Source: an uncultured Bacteroidales bacterium
GTDB lineage: Bacteria; Bacteroidota; Bacteroidia; Bacteroidales; UBA932
Direction: 5' to 3'
Assembly: GCA_947168065.1 (NCBI GenBank)
Contig: CAMVKH010000001.1
Coordinates: 310,001-374,000, forward strand
DNA length: 64,000 nucleotides
Below, in pieces: positions 1 through 8,241 of this stretch (position 1 is the stretch's first letter; the number at the start of each line of letters is the position of its first letter). Below the pieces are notes generated by a model. The model saw nothing but the letters and a program-made list of their open reading frames with translations. It was not told the origin of the DNA and did not search any database. A program made the translations under genes and the position numbers.

Positions 1-1
1 C

Positions 2-268
2 GCCGACTCCGTCGCCTGCGGCATCTGGCCGGTGGAAGAACTCGATGCGAAAGTCCGCCGTGTCCTGACCCTCAAGGCCAACGCCGGCTTTTTCGACGAA
101 GGCTACTCCCCCATCGTCCGCGACCTCGATCAGAAAATCGCCGACGCCCGCCAGCGTGACTCTCTGCTGCAGGTCCGTATCGACCGGGCCCTGTCCCGCT
201 CTTCCAAGCCCTACATCGAGCCTGTCGGCGGCGACAAGACCCTGGTACTGGACAAGGCCGGGAAATAA
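2..268 (+). CDS. C-terminal fragment, possibly of a GH3-type hydrolase
   Basis: Only the last 88 codons of a gene that begins before the window are present, ending in TAA. The segment reads WPVEELDAKVRRVLTLKAN, which resembles the helix near the end of the first domain of family 3 glycoside hydrolases (usually like LDEKVRRIL.AK). A charged stretch follows (residues about 44-88) that I do not recognise. The family guess rests on this one motif and is weak. It lies 50 bases upstream of the flavodoxin-like gene on the same strand, so the two could share a transcript. Confidence 0.35.
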   Translation, partial: ADSVACGIWPVEELDAKVRRVLTLKANAGFFDEGYSPIVRDLDQKIADARQRDSLLQVRIDRALSRSSKPYIEPVGGDKTLVLDKAGK

Positions 269-318
269 ACCGGTTTCGGAAAGAAAACCCTGACTGTAAC
301 ACAGAGAGATACGAAGCA

Positions 319-1593
319 ATGAACATCCTGGTCATCGTCGGCAGTCCGAAAGGGAAGGACTCCATCACTTTGCACACCTGCCTCTATCTGGAAAAGCAGT
401 TCCCGGAACTGCATTTTGACTATATCTATCCCGGGCAGCGTATCAAAGCGCTGGAAAAAGACTTCTCCCCAGCCCTGGATGCCATCCGGAAAGCGGACGT
501 GCTGCTCTTCTGCTACCCCGTCTATACTTTCCTGGTCCCTTATCAACTACACCGGTTCATCGAGCTGATGAAAGCTTCCGATGAGGACTTTTCCGGAAAG
601 ACAGCGACCCAGGTCACCACATCCAAGCATTTCTATGACATTACGGCGCATCGCTTCGTCCGGGACAACTGCGCCGACATGGGATTGTGTTTCCTGGACG
701 GCCTTTCCGCAGATATGGACGATATCCTCAAAGACTCCGGCCGGAAGCAGGCCAGGGACTGGATGAACTTCGTCCGCTGGCAGATGGGCAACGGTGGATC
801 GCCGGAGCGGTCGAACGACAGGAAGGCGGTCGTTGTCGCCGACCTGGAACCGGGTGATGCACGGCTGAAAGAAATGGTGGACCGGTTCGTGGCCGTATTC
901 CCCTATCCGTGCGATGTCATCAATATCCGCGAATTCCCTTTTCAAGGCGGCTGCCTGAGCTGCTTCAGCTGCGCCGCCACGGGAAAGTGCGTCTACAAGG
1001 ACGGCTTCGACGATTTCCTCCGCAATACGATCCATAAGCACGACGCCATCATCTACGCATTCCGCATCCAGGACCACTCGATGGGTTCCCGCTTCAAACT
1101 GTACGACGACCGCCAGTTCTGCAACGGACACCGTACCGTGACGATGGGGACACCCTTCGGCTATCTGGTGGAAGGCGCCTATTCAAAAGAAGAGAATCTC
1201 CGGCTGCTCCTGGAAGCACGCGCCCAGGTGGGCGGCAATTTTCTGGCGGGAGTCGCCACCGATGAAGGAGACCTGGAGGCAGCCATCAACCAGCTCAGCG
1301 CCACGCTCGCCTATGCCATGGAGACCCGGTACACCCCGCCGCAGAACTTCCTCGGAGTGGGCGGCATGAAGATCTTCCGGGACCTCATCTATATGATGCG
1401 GGGCCTGATGCGGGCCGATCACCGTTTCTTCCAATCGCACGGCCAGTACGATTTCCCGCAGAAACAGTGGAAGACCTCCTGGAAGATGTATCTGGTAGGT
1501 TGGCTCATGCGTAACAAGAAACTCAAGGCCAAAGCCGGCAGCAAATTCACGGAAGGCATGGTAGGGCCGTACAGGAAAGCCATCGAGGAGTAA
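319..1593 (+). CDS. Tandem flavodoxin-fold NAD(P)H/FMN oxidoreductase-like protein
   Basis: The protein has 424 residues. It begins MNILVIVGSPKGKDS, the FMN-phosphate loop start of the NADPH-dependent FMN reductase/flavodoxin fold, with FCYPVYTFLVP near residue 63 as the second flavin-contact segment. A second copy of the fold starts near residue 168 (KAVVVADLEPGD) and holds GGCLSCFSCAATGKCVYKDG (about 211-230), a Cys-rich segment also seen in iron-sulfur flavoproteins and multimeric FMN oxidoreductases. Family members are usually 180-250 residues, so this is a double-domain form. The last 70 residues are basic and partly hydrophobic. Probably a cytoplasmic or membrane-associated redox enzyme; the substrate cannot be told. 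Confidence 0.75.
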   Translation: MNILVIVGSPKGKDSITLHTCLYLEKQFPELHFDYIYPGQRIKALEKDFSPALDAIRKADVLLFCYPVYTFLVPYQLHRFIELMKASDEDFSGKTATQVTTSKHFYDITAHRFVRDNCADMGLCFLDGLSADMDDILKDSGRKQARDWMNFVRWQMGNGGSPERSNDRKAVVVADLEPGDARLKEMVDRFVAVFPYPCDVINIREFPFQGGCLSCFSCAATGKCVYKDGFDDFLRNTIHKHDAIIYAFRIQDHSMGSRFKLYDDRQFCNGHRTVTMGTPFGYLVEGAYSKEENLRLLLEARAQVGGNFLAGVATDEGDLEAAINQLSATLAYAMETRYTPPQNFLGVGGMKIFRDLIYMMRGLMRADHRFFQSHGQYDFPQKQWKTSWKMYLVGWLMRNKKLKAKAGSKFTEGMVGPYRKAIEE

Positions 1594-1705
1594 TTCCTTC
1601 TTTCCGGGCAAATAATTCCCGACAAGCCACGGGAAACTGAACCCGATAATCGTTTGGAACAGCCTCCTTTGACTGACAGCCTTCTCTCACGATATCTCGT
1701 TCCTT

Positions 1706-1735
1706 CCGCGCCGTTTTTGGCTCGGTTGGGACGGG
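1706..1735 (-). repeat. REP-like repeat, left of RAYT 1
   Basis: Read on the minus strand this gives CGTCCC, two bases, then CCGAGCCAAAAACGGCGCGG. The copy right of the transposase (2974-3001) reads CGTCCC, two bases, then CCGAGCCAAAATCGTCGCGG in the opposite orientation. The last 20 bases match at 18 positions. The inverted pair brackets the transposase gene. A further 9-bp inverted repeat, TTTTTGGCT at 1714-1722 and AGCCAAAAA at 1775-1783, lies in the same 295-bp gap. Confidence 0.55.
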
Positions 1736-1822
1736 ATCTGGCGCTATGAGGTCTCTGTATGGTTTTACCGTACCAGCCAAAAATCAGGTTGAGCGGTTTT
1801 GCATGGAAAGTATCCTCAGGTC

Positions 1823-1853
1823 TTGACTTCGCCCGTGTTATGTATTATCTTTG
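1823..1853 (+). promoter_or_regulatory. Bacteroidota-type promoter of RAYT 1
   Basis: TTG at 1823-1825 and TATCTTTG at 1846-1853 are separated by 20 bases, matching the Bacteroidota -33/-7 promoter pattern. It lies 35 bases before the ATG at 1889 and downstream of earlier in-frame starts, so it decides the start of the transposase gene. Confidence 0.6.
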
Positions 1854-1888
1854 TATCTGAGCAGCCACTAGCGGCGGCAGATTTGAAG

Positions 1889-2860
1889 ATGGAGATTTCC
1901 CAGGAACTGCTCAGGCAGATTGTATCCGATCTGGGGCTGGACGTCCCTTTCGCCAAAAACCAGAGAATCCAAATAAAGAATTGTTGGCATTTCAGCACGG
2001 ATGGCAATGCCGTAGATGTGATGTTCTACGACACGCAGGATTTCATCGACGGTATGAACCGGATCTATGTGACGCTGCCGGGGTATAAGGTAATCATCCT
2101 GGCTTTCTCCCTGATGGACACCCATATCCATTTCGTTCTCTATGGGGAATTTGACGAATGTAACCGGTTCATGCACGATTATGTGCGACGGACATCCTGC
2201 CACATTGCCTTCAGGCACGGCGACAACAACAAAATGGACGGAGTCCCTATTAACTTTCAAGTGATCGATACTGATTTCTACCTGAAAGTGGTCATCTGCT
2301 ACACCATTAAAAATGCACCCGTCGGCGGGATTCCGTACAATGCCATCGACTATCCCTGGTCCAGCGGTCCATTGTATTTCAGACGGGCCGGAAACTGGTG
2401 TTCGCCGGCTTGGTTGATCGGGAATCCAGACGGAAAGCCGCAAAAAACAGAAATAGGTGTACGACAGCTGAAGAAACTTCTGAAATCACACGTCCGGCCG
2501 GAATCATCAGTCCGGATGATAGGCCCGCTTGTTTTCCCCGGTACCTACGTTGCTTATGAAATCGTTGAGAAAATATACAAGACTTGCAAGAGCTTCCATT
2601 TCTTTTTATGCATCTCCCGAGAAGAAGATGTCGACTCCCGCGGTGGAACGATTTCGCACCTGAGCATCCCGATGCAGGAGATGCGCCAGCATAAAAAAGA
2701 AGTCTGCAAGGAATTGTTCGGAACAACCGAAATCAAAAAACTGGACACCCGGCAACGCATCCACCTGGCCCGCACACTCTGGGCCCGCTTCAACAGTTCC
2801 AAAAAGCAGATTATCCGCCTCTGCGGCCTGGTCTATGAAGAGGCCAAAGATTTGATCTGA
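1889..2860 (+). CDS. REP-associated tyrosine (Y1/HUH) transposase, RAYT 1
   Basis: The product has 323 residues from the ATG at 1889, chosen because a promoter lies at 1823-1853; the frame is open upstream to 1799. Residues about 70-110 read SLMDTHIHFVLYGEFDECNR: the His-hydrophobic-His pair is the metal-binding HUH motif of Y1 transposases, and DYVRR follows closely. Family members are about 150-350 residues and act on hairpins of dispersed palindromic repeats, usually single-copy and domesticated rather than flanked by insertion-sequence ends. Here repeats at 1706-1735 and 2962-3022 form an inverted pair around the gene, consistent with that role. The C-terminal 130 residues are unlike the catalytic core. 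It differs strongly from the second RAYT at 23090-23968. Confidence 0.75.
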   Translation: MEISQELLRQIVSDLGLDVPFAKNQRIQIKNCWHFSTDGNAVDVMFYDTQDFIDGMNRIYVTLPGYKVIILAFSLMDTHIHFVLYGEFDECNRFMHDYVRRTSCHIAFRHGDNNKMDGVPINFQVIDTDFYLKVVICYTIKNAPVGGIPYNAIDYPWSSGPLYFRRAGNWCSPAWLIGNPDGKPQKTEIGVRQLKKLLKSHVRPESSVRMIGPLVFPGTYVAYEIVEKIYKTCKSFHFFLCISREEDVDSRGGTISHLSIPMQEMRQHKKEVCKELFGTTEIKKLDTRQRIHLARTLWARFNSSKKQIIRLCGLVYEEAKDLI

Positions 2861-2961
2861 CAAAGAGCGGAGCTCCCGCCGACTTCAGCGAGGCGCTCAT
2901 CGCCCCTAACCCCACTACCCGACAATTGGCTGGAACGCCCTATTGCCCCCAACTGCGCCGA

Positions 2962-3022
2962 AAAGCACAAAGACGTCCCCGCCGAGCCAAAATCGTCGCG
3001 GCTGGGACGGACGTTGTGCTTT
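2962..3022. repeat. REP-like hairpin right of RAYT 1
   Basis: AAAGCACAA (2962-2970) and TTGTGCTTT (3014-3022) form a perfect 9-bp outer stem. Inside, AGCC and GGCT, and CGTCC and GGACG, can pair. The inner part (2974-3001) matches the left repeat at 1706-1735 in inverted orientation. The flanks also carry two imperfect direct copies of GGAGCTCCCGCC (about 2872 and 3045). The rest of the 297-bp gap 2861-3157 holds no gene I can support. Confidence 0.55.
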
Positions 3023-3097
3023 ACGATGCTTCTGTAGCAAATGGGAGTTCCCGCCAAATTTCAAGAAGGTGTTTTGACCTTTTTTTGAGCGTTTCTC

Positions 3098-3128
3098 TTG
3101 GCAGTTGCCTATTTTTGGGCTAACTTTG
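3098..3128 (+). promoter_or_regulatory. Bacteroidota-type promoter of PRTase gene
   Basis: TTG at 3098-3100, a 20-base spacer and TAACTTTG at 3121-3128 match the -33/-7 pattern. The first ATG after it is at 3158, which sets the start of the next gene. Confidence 0.6.
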
Positions 3129-3157
3129 TATCCCGGTTTAATCTAATCGGGATTTCA

Positions 3158-4243
3158 ATGACTACACCTTTAGATGGCTCGAGCCTGCTTCCTGCAGGCC
3201 TGCCCGGCGATACGAGTCTGTATCGACTGCACGTGCCGCAGCTGCACAACAGATACTATCTGCTGAGCGGTCCCGGCAGCCGCGCCATGGAAGCCTTTCC
3301 GGAAATCGTCGGATTTCCTTGCTATACGGCCCTGCTCGATGAAATGGTCGATGCTTTCCACTACCTCCGCTCCAACGGGCTGGGCGAAGAGATCGATATC
3401 CTCACCATCTTGCGCGGCGGGCTCAACTATCCGCTCGAAGAGGCAGCGTTCCGCTGCGGGATGCGTGTGCGCAACATGCATTTCGTCTCGTGCGAAAGGG
3501 TTGCCGAGAACCACGTCATCCAGGGCCTGAAGATCAAATACGACAAGATCTACACCACGCGCAACCGCGTGCTGGCGGTCGGCGACATCCTGGCGACCGG
3601 CGACACGTTCCGGTACTGCTTTGAACACCTGATGCGCAAGTTCCTGCTGGAAGGAGGTAGTATCCGCCGCATCATCTTCTTCACAATCGGCGGTACGCAG
3701 GCCTTCCGGCTCATGGAAGACCTTTCCACGAGACTCAGCGCCATTTTCGCCGGCTTCGAAGGGATCGACTGTTTCTTCTTCGAGGGTGCCTTCACCGTCT
3801 ATCAGGACAAAGGCGTGAGCGGCATCAACCATCCGGACATCGACTTCGGCTGGAAGGACGGCGTCGTGACACCGGAATTCCGCCGCTACATCGTGCAGCA
3901 CAACCCCGAAGCGCTGCTGGAAAAATGCATCATCTACGACGGCGGCGCCCGCCGCTACCAGCTCCCCGTCCATTTCGACGAAGTGCTGGAATACTGGGAA
4001 GGGATCCGGGAGCGGGCATCCCGCATCGACGTCCGCGCGCTGCTGGAAGAAAAACTCGGCTACGCCGGTCCGGTGGAATTCGAAGACTGGCTGGACATTA
4101 CGCATCTGCGGGGCATCAAGGACCTGGGACCGCTCTGGGCCGACGAGCAGTCACTCCTCCAGCGCAACATCGACCTGAAGGAACTGGCCGGCCGCCGCAT
4201 CGCATCGATCAATAAACTGAAGCAAGAATATGAAAAAGACTGA
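3158..4243 (+). CDS. Phosphoribosyltransferase-fold protein
   Basis: The product has 361 residues from ATG 3158, just behind a good promoter; the frame is open further upstream but that part lies inside the promoter. VLAVGDILATGDTF (about residues 140-153) is the PRPP-binding loop of type I phosphoribosyltransferases (two acidic residues replaced by GD and the usual TG.T end), preceded by LTILRGGLNYP, the PPi loop region. The N- and C-terminal extensions (about 60 and 150 residues) are not from a standard salvage enzyme such as Hpt, Upp or Apt. The stop overlaps the next gene, a nucleobase permease, by 14 bases, so the pair is surely cotranscribed and probably serves base or nucleotide salvage. 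The substrate is unknown. Confidence 0.7.
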   Translation: MTTPLDGSSLLPAGLPGDTSLYRLHVPQLHNRYYLLSGPGSRAMEAFPEIVGFPCYTALLDEMVDAFHYLRSNGLGEEIDILTILRGGLNYPLEEAAFRCGMRVRNMHFVSCERVAENHVIQGLKIKYDKIYTTRNRVLAVGDILATGDTFRYCFEHLMRKFLLEGGSIRRIIFFTIGGTQAFRLMEDLSTRLSAIFAGFEGIDCFFFEGAFTVYQDKGVSGINHPDIDFGWKDGVVTPEFRRYIVQHNPEALLEKCIIYDGGARRYQLPVHFDEVLEYWEGIRERASRIDVRALLEEKLGYAGPVEFEDWLDITHLRGIKDLGPLWADEQSLLQRNIDLKELAGRRIASINKLKQEYEKD

Positions 4244-5480
4244 CGTTGACTACACCGACCGCGCGGTGGACCGTGCCGGACGGAAATCGAACCTGAGTAT
4301 GTTCATGGTGATGCTGGGCTTCACCTTCTTCTCCGCCAGCATGTGGGTCGGCCAGCAACTGGCCGCCGGCCTCGACTGGTGGGGATTCGTGTGGGCTCTC
4401 CTCCTGGGTGGTCTGATCCTGGCCGCCTACACCGGCGCCCTGGGCTTCATCGGCGCGGAGAGCGGTCTCTCGCTCGACATGCTGGCCCGCCGCAGCTTCG
4501 GCACCAAGGGCAGCTGGCTCCCCAGCGCGATGATCAGCTTCACGCAGATCGGCTGGTTCGGCGTCGGTCTGGCCATGTTCGCCATTCCTGTGGCCAAGGA
4601 ACTGATGGGCCTCGACGTGACGCCCGACCATATGCCCTGGCAAGGCTATGTGCTCGTAGCCATCGCCGGCGTACTGATGACCGCCAGCGCCTACTACGGC
4701 ATCAAGAGCTTGACCATCATCAGCTACATTGCCGTTCCGGCTGTAGCCATCCTTGGTACGGTTGCCATGATCATGGCTGTCCGCCGCGGCGACATGGGTC
4801 TGATCGAACAGTTCGCACAAGGAACCAAAGACCTGGGCATCATCGCGGGCGCAGGTCTGGTGGTCGGAAGTTTCGTCTCCGGCGGTACGGCGACACCCAA
4901 CTTCACGCGATTCGCCAAGAGCGGTCGCGTGGGCCTTTGGACGACCGTCGTCGCCTTCTTCATCGGCAACTCGCTGATGTTCCTCTTCGGCGCAGTTTCC
5001 AGCATCTATGTCGGAGGCAACGATATCTTCGAAGTGATGCTCAACCTGAACCTGTTCTACCTGGCCGTCCTGGTGCTCGGCCTCAACATCTGGACCACCA
5101 ACGACAACGCCCTCTATTCGGCCGGTCTGGGTCTGAGCAACATCGCCGGTCTGACGAAGAAGAAGATGGTCATCTTTTCCGGCATCCTGGGTACGGTTGC
5201 CGCCGTCTGGCTCTACTGGAACTTCTGCGGCTGGCTCAACGTGCTCAACTGCACGCTCCCGCCGGTGGGCATCATCCTGATCCTCCACTACTTCATGAAC
5301 CGCAAGGCCTACGCCGACGGAACCGTTGCTGAAAAGACGGTCGACTGGTGGGCTGTCGCGGGCGTCGTCCTGGGCGCCGTGGTGGCCAACCTCGTGAAGT
5401 GGGGCTTCCCCGCCATCAACGGCATGGTCATCGCCGCCATCTGCTTCCTCATCGGGCAGACAGTCAGCAAGAAGAAATAA
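4230..5480 (+). CDS. codB: NCS1-family nucleobase permease (CodB-like)
   Basis: The product has 416 residues with about 12 hydrophobic segments. The N-terminus (FFSASMWVGQQLAAGLDWWG) and the stretch LSLDMLARRSFGTKGSWLPS are typical of the cytosine permease branch of the nucleobase:cation symporter-1 family; family length is 410-430. It should carry cytosine or a related base across the inner membrane with a cation. It overlaps the PRTase-fold gene by 14 bases, which supports coupled uptake and salvage. No cytosine deaminase is visible nearby, so cytosine itself is not assured. It ends 6 bases from convergent ispF. Confidence 0.82.
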   Translation: MKKTDVDYTDRAVDRAGRKSNLSMFMVMLGFTFFSASMWVGQQLAAGLDWWGFVWALLLGGLILAAYTGALGFIGAESGLSLDMLARRSFGTKGSWLPSAMISFTQIGWFGVGLAMFAIPVAKELMGLDVTPDHMPWQGYVLVAIAGVLMTASAYYGIKSLTIISYIAVPAVAILGTVAMIMAVRRGDMGLIEQFAQGTKDLGIIAGAGLVVGSFVSGGTATPNFTRFAKSGRVGLWTTVVAFFIGNSLMFLFGAVSSIYVGGNDIFEVMLNLNLFYLAVLVLGLNIWTTNDNALYSAGLGLSNIAGLTKKKMVIFSGILGTVAAVWLYWNFCGWLNVLNCTLPPVGIILILHYFMNRKAYADGTVAEKTVDWWAVAGVVLGAVVANLVKWGFPAINGMVIAAICFLIGQTVSKKK

Positions 5481-5486
5481 TACCGT

Positions 5487-5969
5487 TTATCGGTTTTCGC
5501 GAAGAAGGCACGTGGCGTAGGCTGCGATGCCTTCTTCGCGTCCTGTAAAGCCGAGGCGCTCGGTGGTTGTGGCCTTGACGGAGACGCGGTCGGGAGTGAT
5601 GCCCATCACTTCGGCCAGGGTCTGGCGCATCTGCAGGATGTAGGGCGCGATCTTCGGTTTCTGGGCGAGAAGGGTGTTGTCCACGTTGACAATTTCCCAA
5701 CCGCGGTCGCGGATCATCGCCACGACGCGGGAGAGCAGGATCTTGCTGTCGATGCCGGCGTATTCGTCGGAGGTGTCGGGGAAGTGGTGGCCGATATCGC
5801 CGAGGGCCAGGGCGCCCAGGAGGGCGTCGCAGAGCGCGTGGATGAGCACGTCGCCGTCGGAATGGGCCACGCAGCCTTTCGTGTGGGGGATCGCTACCCC
5901 GCCCAGCACCAGCGGCAGTCCTTCGGCCAGCTGATGTACGTCGTATCCGTTTCCTACTCTGAAATCCAT
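5487..5969 (-). CDS. ispF: 2-C-methyl-D-erythritol 2,4-cyclodiphosphate synthase
   Basis: The product has 160 residues, the normal length. It converts CDP-methylerythritol 2-phosphate to the cyclodiphosphate in the non-mevalonate isoprenoid pathway in the cytoplasm. The start FRVGNGYDVHQL holds the metal ligands Asp9 and His11; CVAHSDGDVLIHALCDALLG holds the third His ligand; LGDIGHHFPDT and the late substrate loop TTTERLGFTGREEGIAAYA are family signatures. A promoter with ideal spacing lies at 5993-6023 on the minus strand. The gene stands alone, convergent with the permease and divergent from the mutL operon. Confidence 0.96.
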   Translation of the reverse strand: MDFRVGNGYDVHQLAEGLPLVLGGVAIPHTKGCVAHSDGDVLIHALCDALLGALALGDIGHHFPDTSDEYAGIDSKILLSRVVAMIRDRGWEIVNVDNTLLAQKPKIAPYILQMRQTLAEVMGITPDRVSVKATTTERLGFTGREEGIAAYATCLLRENR

Positions 5970-5992
5970 CTGGAATAATGCCTTTGTTTCCG

Positions 5993-6023
5993 CAAAGATA
6001 AAAAATGATTACCTTTGTCACAA
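5993..6023 (-). promoter_or_regulatory. Promoter of ispF
   Basis: On the minus strand TTG (6023-6021) and TATCTTTG (6000-5993) are separated by exactly 20 bases; the ATG follows 23 bases later. Confidence 0.65.
6010..6017 (+). promoter_or_regulatory. Probable -7 box of the mutL operon
   Basis: TACCTTTG matches TAnnTTTG; a TTTG lies about 23 bases upstream (5983-5986), a little farther than usual. It overlaps the divergent ispF promoter region and lies 46 bases before ATG 6064. Confidence 0.5.
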
Positions 6024-6063
6024 CAACCTAAACGTGTATACCCGTTTTTAAACGTTTTCGACC

Positions 6064-6438
6064 ATGGCTTTCGGATTCAAATTCTGGCACATCCCCGAGC
6101 ACCGCGTGTTCCACTATGAGCCGCGCTACTACGACGAGCGCAAGGAGCGGCTCGAGGAAATCTACAAGAAATACGGCAAGACCATGCCCGGCAGTGAGAT
6201 CGAGGCCATGGCCAGGAAAGAGGGCCTGATCGAGGAGGATACTGGGCGCCGGTATATCCCCGGCATGCACATCCGCGGGTCCTTCCGCCAGACTTACGAG
6301 GAGAAGCGACTCTCCAAGGAAAAGGACACCTCGCCGATAAGCATTACCAAGAAGGTTATCCTCGCCCTGACGATGATCGCCATCGCCGCGGCCGCCTATT
6401 ATCTTTCGAAAGGATTCATCCTCCTGCTTGTCCAATAG
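6064..6438 (+). CDS. Small tail-anchored membrane protein upstream of mutL
   Basis: The product has 124 residues. The first 95 are soluble and charged, with FKFWHIPEHRVFHYEPRYYD at the start and an amphipathic, Glu/Lys-rich middle. Residues about 98-120 form one hydrophobic segment ending almost at the C-terminus, so the protein is probably tail-anchored in the inner membrane with its N-terminus in the cytoplasm. Its TAG stop is directly followed by the mutL ATG with no gap, so expression is coupled. I recognise it only as a conserved Bacteroidota hypothetical protein; no enzymatic motif is visible. Confidence 0.75.
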   Translation: MAFGFKFWHIPEHRVFHYEPRYYDERKERLEEIYKKYGKTMPGSEIEAMARKEGLIEEDTGRRYIPGMHIRGSFRQTYEEKRLSKEKDTSPISITKKVILALTMIAIAAAAYYLSKGFILLLVQ

Positions 6439-8241
6439 ATGCTCCAGGTACTTCCGCAGAACATATCGAACCTGATCGCCGCCGGCGAAGTGGTGACGCG
6501 GCCCGCCTCCGTCGTGAAGGAGTTGGTCGAGAACGCCGTGGACGCCGGTGCCCGCAGCGTCATCGTCTCGGTGCTCGATGCCGGTAAAACGCTGATCCAG
6601 GTCATCGATGACGGCTGCGGCATGACACCGGAAGAAGCGGTGCTCTGCTTCGAGCGCCACGCCACCAGCAAGATCGCCACGGCCGAAGACCTGCAGCGCA
6701 TCCTCACCTATGGCTTCCGCGGCGAGGCGCTCGCCTCGATCGCCGCGGTATCGGAGGTGACGCTGCGCACACGCCGCGAAGATGACGAGGTGGGCGTGCA
6801 GGTCGAGATCTCCGAATCGAAACCGCCCCGCACCCAGCCCGTCGCCGCCCCGAAAGGCAGCAACTTCGCCGTCCGCAACCTCTTTTTCAACGTACCGGCG
6901 CGACGCAAGTTCCTCAAGTCCGACAATGCGGAACTGCGGGCCATCATCCAGGAATTCCAGCGGGTTGCCCTCATCCGTCCGGAAGTGGCTTTCAAGCTGA
7001 CATCCAACGGTAAGGAGATCCACAACCTGAAACCTGCCACCACCCTGAAGAAGCGCATCCTCGACATCTTCGGGATGAATCTGGCCAAAGAACTGGTAGA
7101 GGTCAAGGTCGATACGAGCCTGGTCCGCATCAGCGGCTATATCGGCAACCCCGAAGATGCCCGCAAGAGCAGCGGCAGCCAGTTTTTCTTCGTCAACGGA
7201 CGCTATTTCCGCTCGCCTTTCTTCCACAAGGCCGTTTGCAAGCCCTATGAGAAGCTGGTGCCCGACGACTATACCCCGGCCTACTTCCTCTTCCTGGAAA
7301 CGGAGCCGGAGCGCGTGGACGTAAACATCCACCCCGCCAAGACGGAAGTCAAATTCGAAGACGAAGGGATGCTGTTCGAGATCCTCACGGCCGCTGTCCG
7401 CGAAGCATTGGGCAAGAATGATTTCACCCCGAGCATCGACTTCGATATGAAAGGTGCGCCGGACATCCCCGTCTTCAGCCCGCGCGAAAGTGGGAGCGGC
7501 GGCGGGGCCGAATGGCACCGCCCGCCCCGCATCGACTACAGCCCGCTGTTCAACCCTTTCGACGAGGTCCCGGGCTATACGCCCGGTGCCCCTGTCAGTC
7601 CGCAAAGCAGCCCAGCACCCGTCTTTCCTGCCGGCCCCGCCGGCGACGGCCGCCTTTTCGAAGACGAACCCGTCGCCCCGCAGAACAACCTGATCGTCCT
7701 GCAACGCCGCTACATCGTCACGCCCGTCAAGTCGGGTATGATGGTGGTCGATGTACGCCGCGCCCGCGAACGGATCTTCTACGAGCGCTATCTCGAGAAA
7801 ATCGCTGAAAAACAGCCGGTTCGGCAGCAGACCCTCTTCCCCGTGACAGTCCGGCTGAGCGCGGAAGACTATCTCGCCGTCCTGGAGCAGCCAGACCTGA
7901 CAGCCCGCCTGGGCTTCGACATCCAGGATTTCGGGGGCAACACCGTGGTGGTTAATGCGCTGCCGGAAGGCTACCCGGTCGATGAGGAGCAGGTCCAATC
8001 CTGCGTCGATTCGCTTGTGGCCGCCCTCAAGGACGACAGTTCGCTCGAAGACCAGAACCACCTGCTGGCGGCAAGGATGGCAGCTTCGGCAGCTGCAAGC
8101 GGCGGCGGGAGCCTCCGCGCAGACGAGGCACAATTATTGGTGGACCAACTCTTCGCCTGCCGGGAGCCCAATCTCACGCCCGACGGGCGCAGGTGCATGA
8201 CCATCCTCACAACCGAAGAACTGGAGAAGAAACTATGTTGA
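6439..8241 (+). CDS. mutL: DNA mismatch repair protein MutL
   Basis: The product has 600 residues. The N-terminal GHKL ATPase shows all motifs: ELVENAVDAGA, DDGCGM, RHATSKI and GFRGEALASIAAVS. The transducer domain with VNGRYFRSP and VDVNIHPAKTEVKF follows. A Pro-rich linker spans about 345-410 and the dimerisation domain about 415-600. MutL couples MutS mismatch recognition to strand removal. The place of the endonuclease motif DQHAxxE reads DVRRARERIFYERY, so the metal-binding His is missing; TPDGRR near the end recalls the later motif. This copy may therefore lack, or have altered, nicking activity. It overlaps the rhomboid gene by 7 bases. Confidence 0.96.
   Translation: MLQVLPQNISNLIAAGEVVTRPASVVKELVENAVDAGARSVIVSVLDAGKTLIQVIDDGCGMTPEEAVLCFERHATSKIATAEDLQRILTYGFRGEALASIAAVSEVTLRTRREDDEVGVQVEISESKPPRTQPVAAPKGSNFAVRNLFFNVPARRKFLKSDNAELRAIIQEFQRVALIRPEVAFKLTSNGKEIHNLKPATTLKKRILDIFGMNLAKELVEVKVDTSLVRISGYIGNPEDARKSSGSQFFFVNGRYFRSPFFHKAVCKPYEKLVPDDYTPAYFLFLETEPERVDVNIHPAKTEVKFEDEGMLFEILTAAVREALGKNDFTPSIDFDMKGAPDIPVFSPRESGSGGGAEWHRPPRIDYSPLFNPFDEVPGYTPGAPVSPQSSPAPVFPAGPAGDGRLFEDEPVAPQNNLIVLQRRYIVTPVKSGMMVVDVRRARERIFYERYLEKIAEKQPVRQQTLFPVTVRLSAEDYLAVLEQPDLTARLGFDIQDFGGNTVVVNALPEGYPVDEEQVQSCVDSLVAALKDDSSLEDQNHLLAARMAASAAASGGGSLRADEAQLLVDQLFACREPNLTPDGRRCMTILTTEELEKKLC

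Noticed and set aside
6028..8133. 700-codon minus-strand frame opposite mutL
   Set aside because: Antisense shadow; mutL shows all ATPase motifs in the other direction.
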